Assembly: GCF_017592395.1 (NCBI RefSeq)
Contig: NZ_JAGFOU010000015.1
Span: 22,054-86,053, forward strand
Reading direction: 5' to 3'
Length of the DNA: 64,000 bases
Source: Actinomyces bowdenii
GTDB lineage: Bacteria; Actinomycetota; Actinomycetes; Actinomycetales; Actinomycetaceae
The notes under the pieces are model-generated. The model made no database searches, was not told the origin of the DNA, and saw only the letters and a list, made by a program, of their open reading frames with translations. The translations under genes and the position numbers were made by a program. Shown here in pieces: positions 8,938-19,126 of the stretch (within the stretch, counting starts at the first letter, position 1; each line of letters begins with the position of its first letter).

Positions 8938-10152
8938 CTAGCCCTCCTGGGGCATCGGGGTGCCCTGGCAGACCTCCTTGTTCTTCTCGCAGTAGTCGCG
9001 CAGGCGGGCCGTGTTGGCCTCCTGCTCGGCATGCGTGGTGGCGAAGAGCGTCTCACCGGTGGACAGGTCCACGGTCACGAAGTAGAGCCAGTCGCCCTCC
9101 GGGGGCTTGATGACGGCCTTGATGACCTCCTCGCTGGGGCTGCCGATCGGGGTGGGGGGAAGCCCGGCGTGCTTGTAGGTGTTGTAGGCGTTGGAGTCGT
9201 CGGCGGTCTCCTCCGCGCTGGGGATGCCCCCCACCCGGCCCAGGCCGTACAGGACCGTGGAGTCCATCTGGAGCAGGCCCTGGGTCTCGCCGTCGGTGTC
9301 CTTCAGCCGGTTCTCGATGACCCGGGCCACCTGGCCGTAGTACTTGGGCAGGGAGACCTCGCGCTCGACGATGGAGGCCTTGATGAGGACCTGCTGGTAG
9401 TCCTTCTCCGCCACCCCCAGGGCCTTGAGGCGCGAGGTGGTCACGGAGACCATCCGGGCCACCACCTCGGTGGCGGTGGCGTCCTCGGCGATGTCGTAGG
9501 TGGAGGAGGCCAGCCAGCCCTCCACATTGCCCCCGGCCGCCTCGGGCAGGCCGATGGCGGCGGTGTCGGCGTAGGCGGCATCGACCTCCTCGGCGGTGAA
9601 GCCGCCCACGGTCATGAGCCGCTCCTTGACCTGGTTCTTGGTGAAGCCCTCGGGCACGGTCAGGGCGTGCTCGGACTTCGAGGTGGGGTCCAGCAGCGCG
9701 GCCACCGCATTGGCCGCGGACATGCGGGTCTTGAGCGTGTAGGTGCCCGCCTGGATGTTCCCGGAGTTCGCGTTGGCCTTGTAGGCCTCGACGAAGGCGC
9801 CGGCGGTGGCCACGACATCGGCGTCCTGGAGCAGCTCGCCGATGATCTGCCCGGAGGCGCCCTCGGGGATGGTCACCACCACCTCCTCCTCACCGGTGCC
9901 CTGGTAGTCCTGGACGCCGCTGGCGCTGGAGGAGGAGTCGCGCACATAGGTCACGGCCTTGTACCCCACGACGCCCACGGCGGCCAGCACGACGACGAGC
10001 ACGATCGAGGTCAGCCAGTGGCGGCGGCGCTTGCGCCGGCGGCGCTCGACCTTCTCCAGTCGCCGCTGGCGGCGGCCCTTGACCCTGCCGCCGGCGTCCG
10101 CAGCGTCCTCGCGCTGGATGCCGAGCTCGGCGAAGAAATCGTCGTGGCTCAC
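8938..10152 (-). CDS. mltG: Endolytic murein transglycosylase MltG
   Basis: A 404-residue cell-envelope enzyme that cleaves nascent glycan strands and helps end peptidoglycan elongation. A basic cytoplasmic N-terminus (RRQRRLEKVERRRRKRRRH) is followed by one membrane helix near residues 47-65 and an outside YceG domain. The catalytic Glu lies in SIVEREVSLPKYYGQVARVI, and QMDSTVLYG, SNAYNTYKHAGLPPTPIGSP and YFVTV are family motifs. The GTG start overlaps the ruvX stop (GTGA). The gene belongs to the alaS-ruvX-mltG-aroE run typical of actinobacteria. Confidence 0.95.
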   Translation of the reverse strand: MSHDDFFAELGIQREDAADAGGRVKGRRQRRLEKVERRRRKRRRHWLTSIVLVVVLAAVGVVGYKAVTYVRDSSSSASGVQDYQGTGEEEVVVTIPEGASGQIIGELLQDADVVATAGAFVEAYKANANSGNIQAGTYTLKTRMSAANAVAALLDPTSKSEHALTVPEGFTKNQVKERLMTVGGFTAEEVDAAYADTAAIGLPEAAGGNVEGWLASSTYDIAEDATATEVVARMVSVTTSRLKALGVAEKDYQQVLIKASIVEREVSLPKYYGQVARVIENRLKDTDGETQGLLQMDSTVLYGLGRVGGIPSAEETADDSNAYNTYKHAGLPPTPIGSPSEEVIKAVIKPPEGDWLYFVTVDLSTGETLFATTHAEQEANTARLRDYCEKNKEVCQGTPMPQEG

Positions 10153-10646
10153 GCTCTGCCTCTCTTGCTCAGGTGGACGCGCTCCCCGGCAGGCGCACCG
10201 GTGCTGCGCTCGGCCGCAAGGGCCTGCTCCAGTATGACAACAGCAGCGGCCTGATCGACGACGCTGCGGAAGCTCCTCTCCCGCAGCCCCGCCTCATGCA
10301 GGCCCCTGTGGGCCGAGACCGTGCTCAGGCGCTCGTCGACCAGGCGCACCGGCACCGGTGCGATGATCCCGGCGAGATCCTGCGCCCAGCGCCGGGAGTC
10401 CCTCGTCGAGGAGGAGCTCCCGCCGCTCATGCTCCTGGGCAGGCCCACGATGACCTCCAGGGCCCCGTGCTGCGCCACAAGGTCTGCTGCCTCATCAAGG
10501 TCAGCACCATAGCGGTCCCTCCTGAGTGTCTCCACGGGAAACGCTAGGATCGCGTCCTGATCGCAACGTGCCACACCGATGCGCGCCTTGCCCACATCGA
10601 AGGCCAGGCGCACCCCCGGGCGCATCCCCCCGGCGCTCGCATCCAT
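10149..10646 (-). CDS. ruvX: Holliday junction resolvase-like RuvX (YqgF)
   Basis: A 165-residue RNase H-fold protein of the YqgF family, involved in pre-16S rRNA 5'-end processing in E. coli and possibly in DNA junction resolution. Motifs seen: LAFDVGKARIGVA, VIVGLPRSMSG, VRLVDERLSTVSA and a closing DQAAAVVILEQAL. The ATG at 10646 or one seven codons later may be used. It starts nine bases after the alaS stop and overlaps mltG by four bases. Confidence 0.93.
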   Translation of the reverse strand: MDASAGGMRPGVRLAFDVGKARIGVARCDQDAILAFPVETLRRDRYGADLDEAADLVAQHGALEVIVGLPRSMSGGSSSSTRDSRRWAQDLAGIIAPVPVRLVDERLSTVSAHRGLHEAGLRERSFRSVVDQAAAVVILEQALAAERSTGAPAGERVHLSKRGRA

Positions 10647-10654
10647 GGGGCGGC

Positions 10655-13363
10655 TCAGCCCCGCAGGCCCTCTGCCACGGCGCGCAGCGCCTCGGGAAGC
10701 GCCTCGGGGCTCTGCCCGCCGCCCTGGGCCATGTCGTCCTTGCCGCCACCGCCGCCGCCGAGCGCCTTGGCGGCCACCCGCACCAGGGCGCCGGCCTTGA
10801 TGCCCGCCTCCCGGGCGGGGGCGTTGGTGGCGACGACGATGACGGGCCGGGCGCCGACGACGCCGCCCACCGCCACCACCACGGGCTCGGCCTGGCCCAT
10901 GCGCTCGCGCACATCGGCCACCAGGGGCCGCAGGGCATCGGCCGAGGACAGCTCGCCCAGGGACAGGGCCGCCAGGCGGACATCGCCCACGAGGGTGGCG
11001 GCCTCGATGATCTCGGTGGCCCGGGCCGCCGTGGCCGCCTGCTCGGCGGCCTGGACCTTCTTCTCGGCCTCCTTCAGGCGCCCCAGGAGGGACTCGATGC
11101 GCTCGGGCAGCTCCTCGGGCCGGGCGCCCACGAGGGCGGAGAGCTGGGAGACCAGGGCGTGCTCGCGCGCCTGGAAGCCGTAGGCACCCTGGCCCACCAG
11201 GGCGTCGATGCGCCGCACGCCCGAGCCGATGGAGGACTCCCCCAGCACGGTGATGCGGCCGATGCGGCCGGTGGTGGGCACATGCGTGCCGGCGCACAGC
11301 TCCTTGGACCAGTCCCCGCCGATGGAGACCACCCGGACCTCCCTGCCGTACTTCTCCCCGAACAGCGCCATGGCGCCGGCGGCCCGCGCGGCGTCGATAT
11401 CCATGACCTCGTCGGTGACCGGCAGGTCCTCGGCCAGGCGCGTGTTGACCTCCTCCTCGATGCCGGCCAGCTGGTCCGGGGCCAGGGCCGAGCCGTGGCG
11501 GAAGTCGAAGCGCAGGCGGGAGGGGGAGTTCTCGCTGCCCGCCTGGGTGGCGTTGGACGAGACGATCTCGTGCAGGGCCTGGTGGACCATGTGGGTGGAG
11601 GTGTGGGCCCGGGCGATGGCCAGGCGCCGCTCGGTGTCGATCCGGGCGAAGGCCCTCTCCCCCACGGTGACGCCGCCCTCGATGAGCCTGCCGCGGTGGA
11701 CGGTCAGGCCCTTGAGGGGGGCCTGGACGTCGTCGACCTCGATGACCCCGCCGTCGGCCAGGCGGATGGTGCCCTGGTCGGCGAGCTGGCCGCCCATCTC
11801 GGCGTAGAAGGGGGTGCGGTCCAGGACCACCTCCACCTGGGCGGGGGCGGTGGCCGTGGGCCGGGGCGCGCCGTCGACCAGGACCGCCGCCACGGAGGCC
11901 TCGGCCGAGTCCTCCGTGTAGCCCAGGAAGAGCGAGCCGCCCTCCATCTGGCGCTGGAGGTCCTGGAAGACGCGCAGATCGGCGTGCCCGGTCTTCTTGG
12001 CGCGCGCATCGGCGCGGGCGCGCTCCCGCTGCTCGGCCATGAGCTCGCGGAAGGCGGCCTCATCGACGGCCACGCCCTGCTCGGAGGCCATCTCCAGGGT
12101 CAGGTCGATGGGGAAGCCGTAGGTGTCGTGCAGCTCGAAGGCGCTGCGCCCGGTGACCACCGGGGCGGCGCCGCCGGCCTCCTTCTTGGCCCTGGCCACG
12201 GCCGTGTCCAGGATGGTGGTGCCCGCGGCCAGGGTGCGGCGGAAGGCCTCCTCCTCGCCGAAGGCGACATCGGAGATCGTCGCCCAGTTCTCCTCCAGCT
12301 CGGGGTAGGAGGCCTTCATGGCGTCCTTGGAGGCGGTCATGAGGGTGGGCAGGGTGGCCTCGTCCACGCCCAGCAGGCGCATGGAGCGCACGGCGCGGCG
12401 GATGAGCCGGCGCAGCACGTAGCCGCGCCCGTCATTGCCGGGGCGCACGCCGTCGCCGATGAGCATGAGGGAGGAGCGCACGTGGTCGGCCACGATGCGC
12501 ATGCGCACGTCGTCCATGTAGGCCTCCGAGCCGGGGCCCGCCTGCGCCCCCCGCCCGTAGGTCCTGCCCGACAGCTCCTGGGCGGCGCCGATGACGGGGA
12601 AGACCTCGTCGATCTCATACATGTTGGGCTTGTCCTGCATGAGGAAGGCCAGGCGCTCCAGCCCCGCGCCGGTGTCGATGGCGGTGGGCTCCAGCCGGCC
12701 GACGAGCTCGAAGTCGTGGCCCTGGCCCTCGCCGCGCAGGAACTCGTCGAAGACGAGGTTCCAGATCTCCAGGAAGCGGTCGCCCCGGGTGTCGGCCGCC
12801 GGCCCGCCCTCGGGGCCGTAGGCCGGGCCCCGGTCGTAGTGGATCTCGCAGCAGGCGCCGGCCGGGCCCGGCTGCCCGGTGGACCAGGAGATCTCGGCGA
12901 AGGGCAGCTGCTGGATGCGCTCGGCGGGCACGCCGATGACGCGGGTCCAGTAGTCCAGGGAGGCCTCGTCCTCCTCCCAGATCGTCATCCACAGCCGGTC
13001 GCCGTCGAGCCCGTAGCCGCCCTCCCGGGTGGGGGAGGTCAGCAGCTCCCAGGCCAGGGAGATGGCCCCCTCCTTGAAGTAGTCGCCGAAGGAGAAGTTG
13101 CCGTTCATCTGGAAGAACGTGCCGTGGCGCGTGGTGAAGCCGACATTGTCGATGTCATTGGTGCGGATGCACTTCTGCACCGAGGCCGCCCGGGGCCAGG
13201 GCGCCGGCTCGGTGCCCAGGATGTAGGGGATGAAGGGGACCATCCCGGCCACGGTGAACAGGATGGAGGGGTCCGGGGAGATCAGGGGCACCGAGGGCCG
13301 GATCTCGTGGTCCTTCCGGGCGAAGTAGTCCAGCCAGCGGCTGCGGATCTCAGAGGTGCGCAT
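10655..13363 (-). CDS. alaS: Alanine-tRNA ligase
   Basis: A 902-residue class II synthetase with N-terminal aminoacylation domain (RTSEIRSRWLDYFARKDH, TRHGTFFQMNGNFSFGDYFK), editing domain (HTSTHMVHQAL near residue 580 and the zinc-site CAGTHV), a coiled linker and a C-Ala domain ending GGGGGGKDDMAQGGG. I chose the ATG at 13363 because GAGGA is seven bases upstream and the family N-terminus begins here; an ATG at 13375 is possible. It is upstream of ruvX and mltG in an apparent operon. Confidence 0.97.
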   Translation of the reverse strand: MRTSEIRSRWLDYFARKDHEIRPSVPLISPDPSILFTVAGMVPFIPYILGTEPAPWPRAASVQKCIRTNDIDNVGFTTRHGTFFQMNGNFSFGDYFKEGAISLAWELLTSPTREGGYGLDGDRLWMTIWEEDEASLDYWTRVIGVPAERIQQLPFAEISWSTGQPGPAGACCEIHYDRGPAYGPEGGPAADTRGDRFLEIWNLVFDEFLRGEGQGHDFELVGRLEPTAIDTGAGLERLAFLMQDKPNMYEIDEVFPVIGAAQELSGRTYGRGAQAGPGSEAYMDDVRMRIVADHVRSSLMLIGDGVRPGNDGRGYVLRRLIRRAVRSMRLLGVDEATLPTLMTASKDAMKASYPELEENWATISDVAFGEEEAFRRTLAAGTTILDTAVARAKKEAGGAAPVVTGRSAFELHDTYGFPIDLTLEMASEQGVAVDEAAFRELMAEQRERARADARAKKTGHADLRVFQDLQRQMEGGSLFLGYTEDSAEASVAAVLVDGAPRPTATAPAQVEVVLDRTPFYAEMGGQLADQGTIRLADGGVIEVDDVQAPLKGLTVHRGRLIEGGVTVGERAFARIDTERRLAIARAHTSTHMVHQALHEIVSSNATQAGSENSPSRLRFDFRHGSALAPDQLAGIEEEVNTRLAEDLPVTDEVMDIDAARAAGAMALFGEKYGREVRVVSIGGDWSKELCAGTHVPTTGRIGRITVLGESSIGSGVRRIDALVGQGAYGFQAREHALVSQLSALVGARPEELPERIESLLGRLKEAEKKVQAAEQAATAARATEIIEAATLVGDVRLAALSLGELSSADALRPLVADVRERMGQAEPVVVAVGGVVGARPVIVVATNAPAREAGIKAGALVRVAAKALGGGGGGKDDMAQGGGQSPEALPEALRAVAEGLRG

Positions 13364-13523
13364 CGGGGTCCTCATCCTGGTTCGTGGGTGGCATGCCCGC
13401 GGCGGCGGGCGGTGGTGCTCAGCGGGCGGGCCCGGGTCGAGGACGCCCGGGACGGGGCGGCGCCGTCGGGCCGCGTCCGGGCCCCTGGTACCGGTGGTAC
13501 CGCAGCGTACTGCGCGATACACC

Positions 13524-13558
13524 GGGCGCCCCGAACCGACGAGCGGTCCGGGGCGCCC
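13524..13558 (-). terminator. Hairpin downstream of rpsD
   Basis: GGGCGCCCCG and CGGGGCGCCC make a perfect 10-bp stem with a 15-base loop, about 25 bases after the rpsD stop and ahead of alaS. There is no T-run. It probably ends or attenuates the rpsD transcript. Confidence 0.5.
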
Positions 13559-13582
13559 CGGCGTGCACCGCGGGGGGTGGGG

Positions 13583-14206
13583 TCAGCGCGAGTAGTACTC
13601 GACGACCATCTGCACATCGCAGGTGACCGGGACCTCGTCGCGCTTGGGGCGGCGCACCAGGGTGGCCGAGAGCTTCTCGAGCTCGACGCCCAGGTAGTCC
13701 GGCACGGGGGGCAGCACGTCGCGGTGGGCGCCGGCAGCGGCGATCTGGAAGGGCACCATCACCTGGGAGCGGGGGCGGACCTGGATGGTCTGGCCGGGCT
13801 TGACGCGGAAGGAGGGGCGGTCCACGACCCTGCCGTCGACCATGATGTGGCGGTGGACGACGGCCTGGCGGGCCTGGGCGATGGTGCGGGCGAAGCCGGA
13901 GCGCAGGACCAGGGCGTCCAGGCGCATCTCCAGCAGCTCGACGAGGGACTCACCGGTCAGGCCCTTCTCGCGGCGGGCCTCCTCGAAGACGCGCTGCAGC
14001 TGGGCCTCGCGGATGCCGTACTGGGCGCGCAGGCGCTGCTTCTCCTTGAGTCGGACGGCGTAGTCGGACTCGGTGCGGCGGCGGGCCCGGCCGTGCTCGC
14101 CGGGGCCGTAGGGGCGGCGCTCGAAGTAGCGCACGGCCTTCGGCGTCAGCGGGATGCCCAGGGCGCGGGACAGGCGCACCTGGCGGCGGGAGCGGGAGGA
14201 GCTCAT
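13583..14206 (-). CDS. rpsD: 30S ribosomal protein S4
   Basis: A 207-residue primary 16S rRNA-binding protein. The N-terminal domain (RRQVRLSRALGIPLTPKAVRYFERRPYGPGEHG) lacks the zinc cysteines, so this is a Cys-free S4. The S4 RNA-binding domain is clear: EMRLDALVLRSGFARTIAQARQAVVHRHIMVDG. The protein ends MVVEYYSR. It sits alone upstream of alaS rather than in the alpha operon, as is usual in Actinomycetales. Confidence 0.97.
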   Translation of the reverse strand: MSSSRSRRQVRLSRALGIPLTPKAVRYFERRPYGPGEHGRARRRTESDYAVRLKEKQRLRAQYGIREAQLQRVFEEARREKGLTGESLVELLEMRLDALVLRSGFARTIAQARQAVVHRHIMVDGRVVDRPSFRVKPGQTIQVRPRSQVMVPFQIAAAGAHRDVLPPVPDYLGVELEKLSATLVRRPKRDEVPVTCDVQMVVEYYSR

Positions 14207-14435
14207 ATGACTTCTTCCTGTCGGAGTGGTGATCGCGCGCCGCCGGCGGGTGCCTGCGGCGCGGGGTCAGCCGCTGCGGGCCATGACCCCAGGAGGCCCA
14301 CCGGGCCCGAGGGGCGCGGGTGGGCAACTCCAGAACTTTAGCCCGACCCCGCTGCGGGCCGCACCTCCCATGCCCCGGCTGTGAGGCGATCCTCATCACG
14401 CCCCGGCCCCGGGGAGGGCCGGCCGCGCGGGGCCC

Positions 14436-15227
14436 TCAGGACCGTCGACGGCGCAGCACCGAGACCACGGCGACCAGGAGGAAGGCGGTGAACAGCCACC
14501 GCGCCGCCACCGGGCTCAGGCAGGCGGCCAGCATCGTCCCCACCGGAGAGGCCGCCGCCGAGGCCGCCCCCGCCAGCAGGCCGACGCGCAGGTCAGCGCT
14601 GCCCCGGCGCAGGTTGCCGGCCGTGCCGGACACGGCGGTGGGCACCATGGCCGCCAGGGAGGTGCCGCGCGCCAGCAGGTCGCCCGCGCCCAGGACCACC
14701 TCCAGCCCGGGGACGACCACCACTCCCCCGCCCACGCCCACCAGGCCCGCCAGCAGGCCGGCGACCAGGCCGATGCCCACCAGGGCGGCGCACCGGGGGG
14801 CGTCCAGGGCCAGCTCGCCGGCGCGCACCGGGGCCGAGAGCCTCTGGCCCACGATGACCAGGGCGACGAATCCCACGAAGATCCATCTCAGCGCCCGGGT
14901 GGGCAGCCGGTGCAGCAGGCGCACCCCGATCTGGGTGCCCGCCAGGGAGCCGGCCACGAGCAGGGCGGCGGCGCTGAGCGAGACCTCGCCGCGCAGCCCG
15001 TAGCTGATGGCGCCCACCAGCGCCGCCGGCATGATGGACACCAGGGAGGTGGCGGCGGCCCGGCGCTGATCCATCCCCAGGACCGCCACCAGCGCGGGGA
15101 CCAGCAGGATGCCGCCGCCCACCCCGAACAGCCCGGAGAGCAGGCCCGCGCAGGCCCCGATGAGCAGGGGCGCCAGGGTCCGGCCGGGGCCCCGGGGGGC
15201 ACCGCCGTGCGGTTCGTCGTCGTGCAC
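14436..15227 (-). CDS. TauE/SafE family sulfite-exporter-like permease
   Basis: A 263-residue membrane protein with about eight helices in two halves. Each half carries a Gly-rich family motif: GLLSGLFGVGGGILLVPAL near residue 30 and GLLAGLVGVGGGVVVVPGL near residue 155. Family members move sulfite, sulfoacetate or other organosulfur anions; the substrate is unknown here. The GTG start has TAGGCT six bases upstream. The gene begins nine bases after the rarA stop and probably shares its transcript. Confidence 0.88.
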   Translation of the reverse strand: MHDDEPHGGAPRGPGRTLAPLLIGACAGLLSGLFGVGGGILLVPALVAVLGMDQRRAAATSLVSIMPAALVGAISYGLRGEVSLSAAALLVAGSLAGTQIGVRLLHRLPTRALRWIFVGFVALVIVGQRLSAPVRAGELALDAPRCAALVGIGLVAGLLAGLVGVGGGVVVVPGLEVVLGAGDLLARGTSLAAMVPTAVSGTAGNLRRGSADLRVGLLAGAASAAASPVGTMLAACLSPVAARWLFTAFLLVAVVSVLRRRRS

Positions 15228-15236
15228 GCCGGGAGC

Positions 15237-16616
15237 CTACCGCTGGGAGCGCAGGATGGTGCGCACGCTGGCCAGGCGCTGGGCCAGGCGGTCCTCGAAG
15301 CCGTTGGCGGTGGGGTGGTAGTACTCGGTGCCCTCCAGGTCCTGGGGCAGGTAGGCCTGGGCCACCACCGAGTGGGGGTGGTCGTGGGGGTAGAGGTAGC
15401 CCTGGCCGTGGCCCAGCGCCTCGGCGCCCCGGTAGTGGGCGTCGCGCAGATGGGCGGGCACGGCCCGGCCCTTGCCGGCCCTGACATCGGCCAGGGCGCG
15501 GTTGAGGGCGACGGTCACCGCATTGGACTTGGGCGCGGTGGCCACGGCCAGGGCCGCCTGGCCCAGGATGAGGCCGGACTCGGGCATGCCCACCATGGCC
15601 ACCGCCTGCTGGGCGGCCACCGCCGTGGACAGGACGCTGGGATCGGCCAGTCCCACGTCCTCCGAGGCCTGGATGACGATGCGCCGGGCGATGAAGCGGG
15701 GGTCCTCCCCCGCGGCGATCATGCGGGCCAGGTAGTGCATGGTGGCATCGGGGTCCGAGCCGCGCATGGACTTGATGAAGGCGCTGATGACGTCGTAGTG
15801 CTGGTCGCCCTGGCGGTCGTAGCGCACAGCGGCCGTATCGACGGCCCGCTCCACCTCCTCCAGGCCGATGGTCGCATCGCCGTCGGCGCTGCCCGGGCCC
15901 CGGGCCCCGGCCAGGACGGCGCCGGCGGCCGCCTCCAGCACCGTCAGGGCCTTGCGCGCGTCGGAGCCGGCCATGCGCACCACCTGCTCGCGGGCCTCGT
16001 CGGTGATGGCCACCCTGCCCGCCAGGCCCCGCTCGTGGTTGAGGGCCCGGTCGACCAGGGCGGCGATGTCGTGCGCCTCCAGCGGGCGCAGGGTCAGCAG
16101 CAGGGAGCGCGACAGCAGCGGGGAGACCACCGAGAAGGAGGGGTTCTCCGTGGTGGCGGCGATGAGGGTGACCCACCGGTTCTCCACGCTGGGCAGCAGG
16201 GCGTCCTGCTGGGAGCGGGAGAAGCGGTGGACCTCATCGACGAACAGCACCGTCTCCCGGCCCGAGCCGGCCAGCTGGCGCCGCGCCTCCTGGACCACCG
16301 CCCGCACGTCCTTGACCCCGGCGGTGACCGCCGAGAGCTCGACGAAGCGTCGGCCCGAGCCCCGGGCCACCAGGTAGGCCAGGGTGGTCTTGCCCGTGCC
16401 CGGCGGCCCCCACAGGATCACCGAGGACACCCCCGCGCCGCCCATGGCCCCGGGCCCGGGCTCCACCAGGCGCCTCAGCGGGGAGCCCGGCCCCAGCAGG
16501 TGCTCCTGTCCGGCCAGCTCCTCCAGGGAGCGCGGCCGCATGCGCACGGCCAGGGGCGCGCGCGCATCCTCGGGCAGGCCGGCCTCATCGGTACCGGCAG
16601 ACTCGAAAAGGTCCAT
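15237..16616 (-). CDS. rarA: Replication-associated recombination protein A (RarA/MgsA)
   Basis: A 459-residue AAA+ ATPase acting at stalled replication forks. Walker A is [11 protein letters not shown] near residue 70, Walker B is [18 protein letters not shown], and sensor 1 is AATTENPSF. The C-terminal tetramerisation part has [21 protein letters not shown] and [23 protein letters not shown] lies six bases before the ATG with no SD, suggesting a leaderless mRNA. It is divergent from the MMPL gene. Confidence 0.95.
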   Translation of the reverse strand: MDLFESAGTDEAGLPEDARAPLAVRMRPRSLEELAGQEHLLGPGSPLRRLVEPGPGAMGGAGVSSVILWGPPGTGKTTLAYLVARGSGRRFVELSAVTAGVKDVRAVVQEARRQLAGSGRETVLFVDEVHRFSRSQQDALLPSVENRWVTLIAATTENPSFSVVSPLLSRSLLLTLRPLEAHDIAALVDRALNHERGLAGRVAITDEAREQVVRMAGSDARKALTVLEAAAGAVLAGARGPGSADGDATIGLEEVERAVDTAAVRYDRQGDQHYDVISAFIKSMRGSDPDATMHYLARMIAAGEDPRFIARRIVIQASEDVGLADPSVLSTAVAAQQAVAMVGMPESGLILGQAALAVATAPKSNAVTVALNRALADVRAGKGRAVPAHLRDAHYRGAEALGHGQGYLYPHDHPHSVVAQAYLPQDLEGTEYYHPTANGFEDRLAQRLASVRTILRSQR

Positions 16617-16622
16617 GCCCGG

Positions 16623-16628
16623 ACCCTA
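16623..16628 (-). promoter_or_regulatory. TAGGGT -10 box of rarA, leaderless start
   Basis: Minus-strand TAGGGT ends exactly six bases before the rarA ATG and replaces a Shine-Dalgarno sequence. Confidence 0.4.
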
Positions 16629-16755
16629 TCGCCCCGCGGGCGGGGGCGGCCGCCGTCCGCGCACCGCGCCGACCGCCGCTCGCCACCGCGCCCCGGCCCG
16701 CGGGCATCCGCCCGTGGTGCACCGGCATCCGCCGGCCGGATGAGACAATCGCCCC

Positions 16756-19011
16756 ATGCTCTCCTGGTTAGCCCACCGCGTGGTCAAGGACGCCTGGCTC
16801 GTCATCCTCACCTGGGGGCTGGTCGCGGTCGCGCTGGCGGCCGCGGCGCTGAGCGGCCTGGGCGGGCCGAGCCTCCTCAGCCGCCTGGAGGCCCCCTCCT
16901 CCAGCCTGCCGGGCACCCAGAGCGCCGTGGGCCAGGAGGTTCTGGACTCCCTAGCGGGCGACGCCGTGGCCGTCACCCTCCTGGTCTCCGACGTCGACCT
17001 GAGCAGCACGCAGCGCCAGGAGGCGATCGCCTCGGCCCTGGCGCCCGCCCACGCCGACCTGGCCCAGCTGGCGGGGGCCTCCAATGTCCTGGACCCCTTC
17101 GTGGTTCCCGGGATGCTCTCCTCCCCCGCCGCCCGCTCCCTGGCCTCCAAGGATCTCGACAGCTTCATCATCGTGGTCACCGTCAACCCCAATGGCACGA
17201 ATGTGGCCGACCCCCAGGACCACGGCTACACCAGGGAGCTCAACGCCCTGGTGGACAGGGTCGCCTCCCGCCTGGAGCGGGTCCCCGGGGAGCTGGGCGA
17301 GGCGGGGCCCAAGGCCACCGGCATCGTCTCCCACCAGCGGCTCATCGACCGGGCCATCAGCGCTCAGGCGGGGCGCGACCTGCTCACCGCCGAGATGATC
17401 GTCCTGCCCCTGGCCCTGCTGGCCATGATCCTCATCCTGCGCAGCCTCATCGCGGCCCTGGCGCCCCTCCTGACGGCGCTGGCCTCCATCGCGGTCAGCC
17501 TCGGCGCCCTCCTCGGCCTGAGCCTGGTCATGGGGATCGAGCCCCTGGCCGTGGCCATCGCCGTCCTCATGGCCACGGCCCTGCCCCTGGCCCACGGCCT
17601 GATCCTGACGCTGCGCTACCGCGCGGAGCTGGGCCGCGCCGACGGGGAGCTCTCCCTGGAGGACAGCCGTGAGCGACGACGGCGCACGGGCCGGCGCGAC
17701 CTGCTCGTCACCACCTGCATGACCACCGCGATGCGCACGGCGGGCCGCACCGTCATGCTCAGCACCCTGGCGGTGGGCATCGGCCTGGCTGGCCTGGCCC
17801 TCCTGGAGGGCGGGGTCCTGCAGGCCATCGCCCTGGCCTGCACCATCACCATCCTGGTGAGCGCCGCGGTCACCCTGACGCTGGTGCCCGCCCTCCTGGT
17901 GCTCCCGGGCCGCCGCCTGGCGGGGCCCTCGCCGCTGGCGCGCCTGCCCCTGCCGGGGCGGCGGGGCCGGGGCGCCGGGGCCCGGCGCCACCCATGGGCG
18001 GTGGTCGTGGGCTGCCTGCTCCTGCTCATGGCGCTGGCCCTGCCGCTGCGCCAGCTGCACGTGGTCACGCCCTCCGCCGAGCACCTTCCCTCCGGCTCGG
18101 CCCAGTACGACCACTGGCGGGTCCTCCAGGAGGACTACCCGGCCGCGGCGGGCCAGGACGCCACGCTTATCCTGGCGGGCACCGGCACGAGGGTCACCGA
18201 CTTCATCAACAAGCAGGTGGCCGCGGTGCCGGGGGTCGAGGCCATCCTGAGCCCCTCGACGGCCGGGGACTACACCGTGGTCTACCTCGACCTCAGGGGC
18301 GAGCCCTCCTCCGCCTCGGCCGAGGCGGCGGTGGCGGGCATCCGCGCCCTGCCCGCCCCCGTGGACAACTGGGTGACGGGCCAGGCGGCCAGCCAGCTCG
18401 ATGCGCGCGAGGCCATCATGGCCGGGCTTCCCCGGGCGCTGGGAGCCGTGGCCGTGTTCACCGTCATGCTGCTGCTCCTGCTCACCGGCTCCCTGCTCAT
18501 GCCGCTGCGGGCCCTGCTGGTGTCCCTCCTGTCCCTGGCCTCGTCCTTCGGGCTGCTGGCCTGGCTCATCCAGCACGGCCACGCCTCGGCCCTGGTGGGG
18601 CTGCGGCCCGGCGGCGGCCTGGAGGCGGCGGTCGTGGCCGCTGCGGCCTGCCTGGGCCTGGGGCTGTCCTTGAGCAACGAGGTCATCGTGCTGACCCGCA
18701 TCGGCGAGTACCGCGAGTCCGGCTTCGACCATGCGACATCCACGGAGCGGGGGCTGCGGCCCGCCAACCGCACCATCGCCCTCATCGCCGTGCCCATGGT
18801 GGTGGTCTTCGCGGGCCTGGAGGCCGGCGGCCTGCCGGCGCTCAAGGAGCTCGGGCTGGCGCTGACCATCGTCCTCGTCCTGGACGCCCTGGTCGTGCGC
18901 GCGCTGCTGGTGCCGGCGGTCATGGGGCTCCTGGGCAGCTGGAACTGGTGGTCGCCGGGCTGGCTGGAGTCCCTGCGCGGCCCCGCCCCGACCCGCCCGG
19001 CCCAGGAGTAG
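16756..19011 (+). CDS. MMPL/RND-family membrane transporter
   Basis: A 751-residue protein with the two-fold MMPL layout. One helix near residues 15-35 is followed by an outside loop of about 180 residues, then a cluster of helices (LLTAEMIVLPLALLAMILIL, and the segment around LGLSLVMGIEPLAVAIAVLM). A second helix near residue 415 (VVVGCLLLLMALAL), a second outside loop and a second helix cluster follow. MMPL proteins export lipids or hydrophobic compounds using the proton gradient; the substrate is unknown. GACAAT lies six bases before the ATG and no SD is seen. The gene is divergent from rarA. Confidence 0.88.
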   Translation: MLSWLAHRVVKDAWLVILTWGLVAVALAAAALSGLGGPSLLSRLEAPSSSLPGTQSAVGQEVLDSLAGDAVAVTLLVSDVDLSSTQRQEAIASALAPAHADLAQLAGASNVLDPFVVPGMLSSPAARSLASKDLDSFIIVVTVNPNGTNVADPQDHGYTRELNALVDRVASRLERVPGELGEAGPKATGIVSHQRLIDRAISAQAGRDLLTAEMIVLPLALLAMILILRSLIAALAPLLTALASIAVSLGALLGLSLVMGIEPLAVAIAVLMATALPLAHGLILTLRYRAELGRADGELSLEDSRERRRRTGRRDLLVTTCMTTAMRTAGRTVMLSTLAVGIGLAGLALLEGGVLQAIALACTITILVSAAVTLTLVPALLVLPGRRLAGPSPLARLPLPGRRGRGAGARRHPWAVVVGCLLLLMALALPLRQLHVVTPSAEHLPSGSAQYDHWRVLQEDYPAAAGQDATLILAGTGTRVTDFINKQVAAVPGVEAILSPSTAGDYTVVYLDLRGEPSSASAEAAVAGIRALPAPVDNWVTGQAASQLDAREAIMAGLPRALGAVAVFTVMLLLLLTGSLLMPLRALLVSLLSLASSFGLLAWLIQHGHASALVGLRPGGGLEAAVVAAAACLGLGLSLSNEVIVLTRIGEYRESGFDHATSTERGLRPANRTIALIAVPMVVVFAGLEAGGLPALKELGLALTIVLVLDALVVRALLVPAVMGLLGSWNWWSPGWLESLRGPAPTRPAQE

Positions 19012-19126
19012 TCGCGCTCCCCCGGAGATCGCGGGCGCTGCGGGGAGCATCATGGGGCTAAAGCCCCGCGTCGCCCGGCGGGGAGGGCGTCACTCAGCGA
19101 GGTGGGCGGGACCCGCGGGTGGGGTG

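Noticed and set aside
10526..14341. A 1271-codon plus-strand open frame opposite alaS and rpsD
   Set aside because: Antisense shadow of GC-rich coding sequence; the translation is low-complexity Gly/Ala/His/Gln and the other strand carries alaS and rpsD with full motifs.
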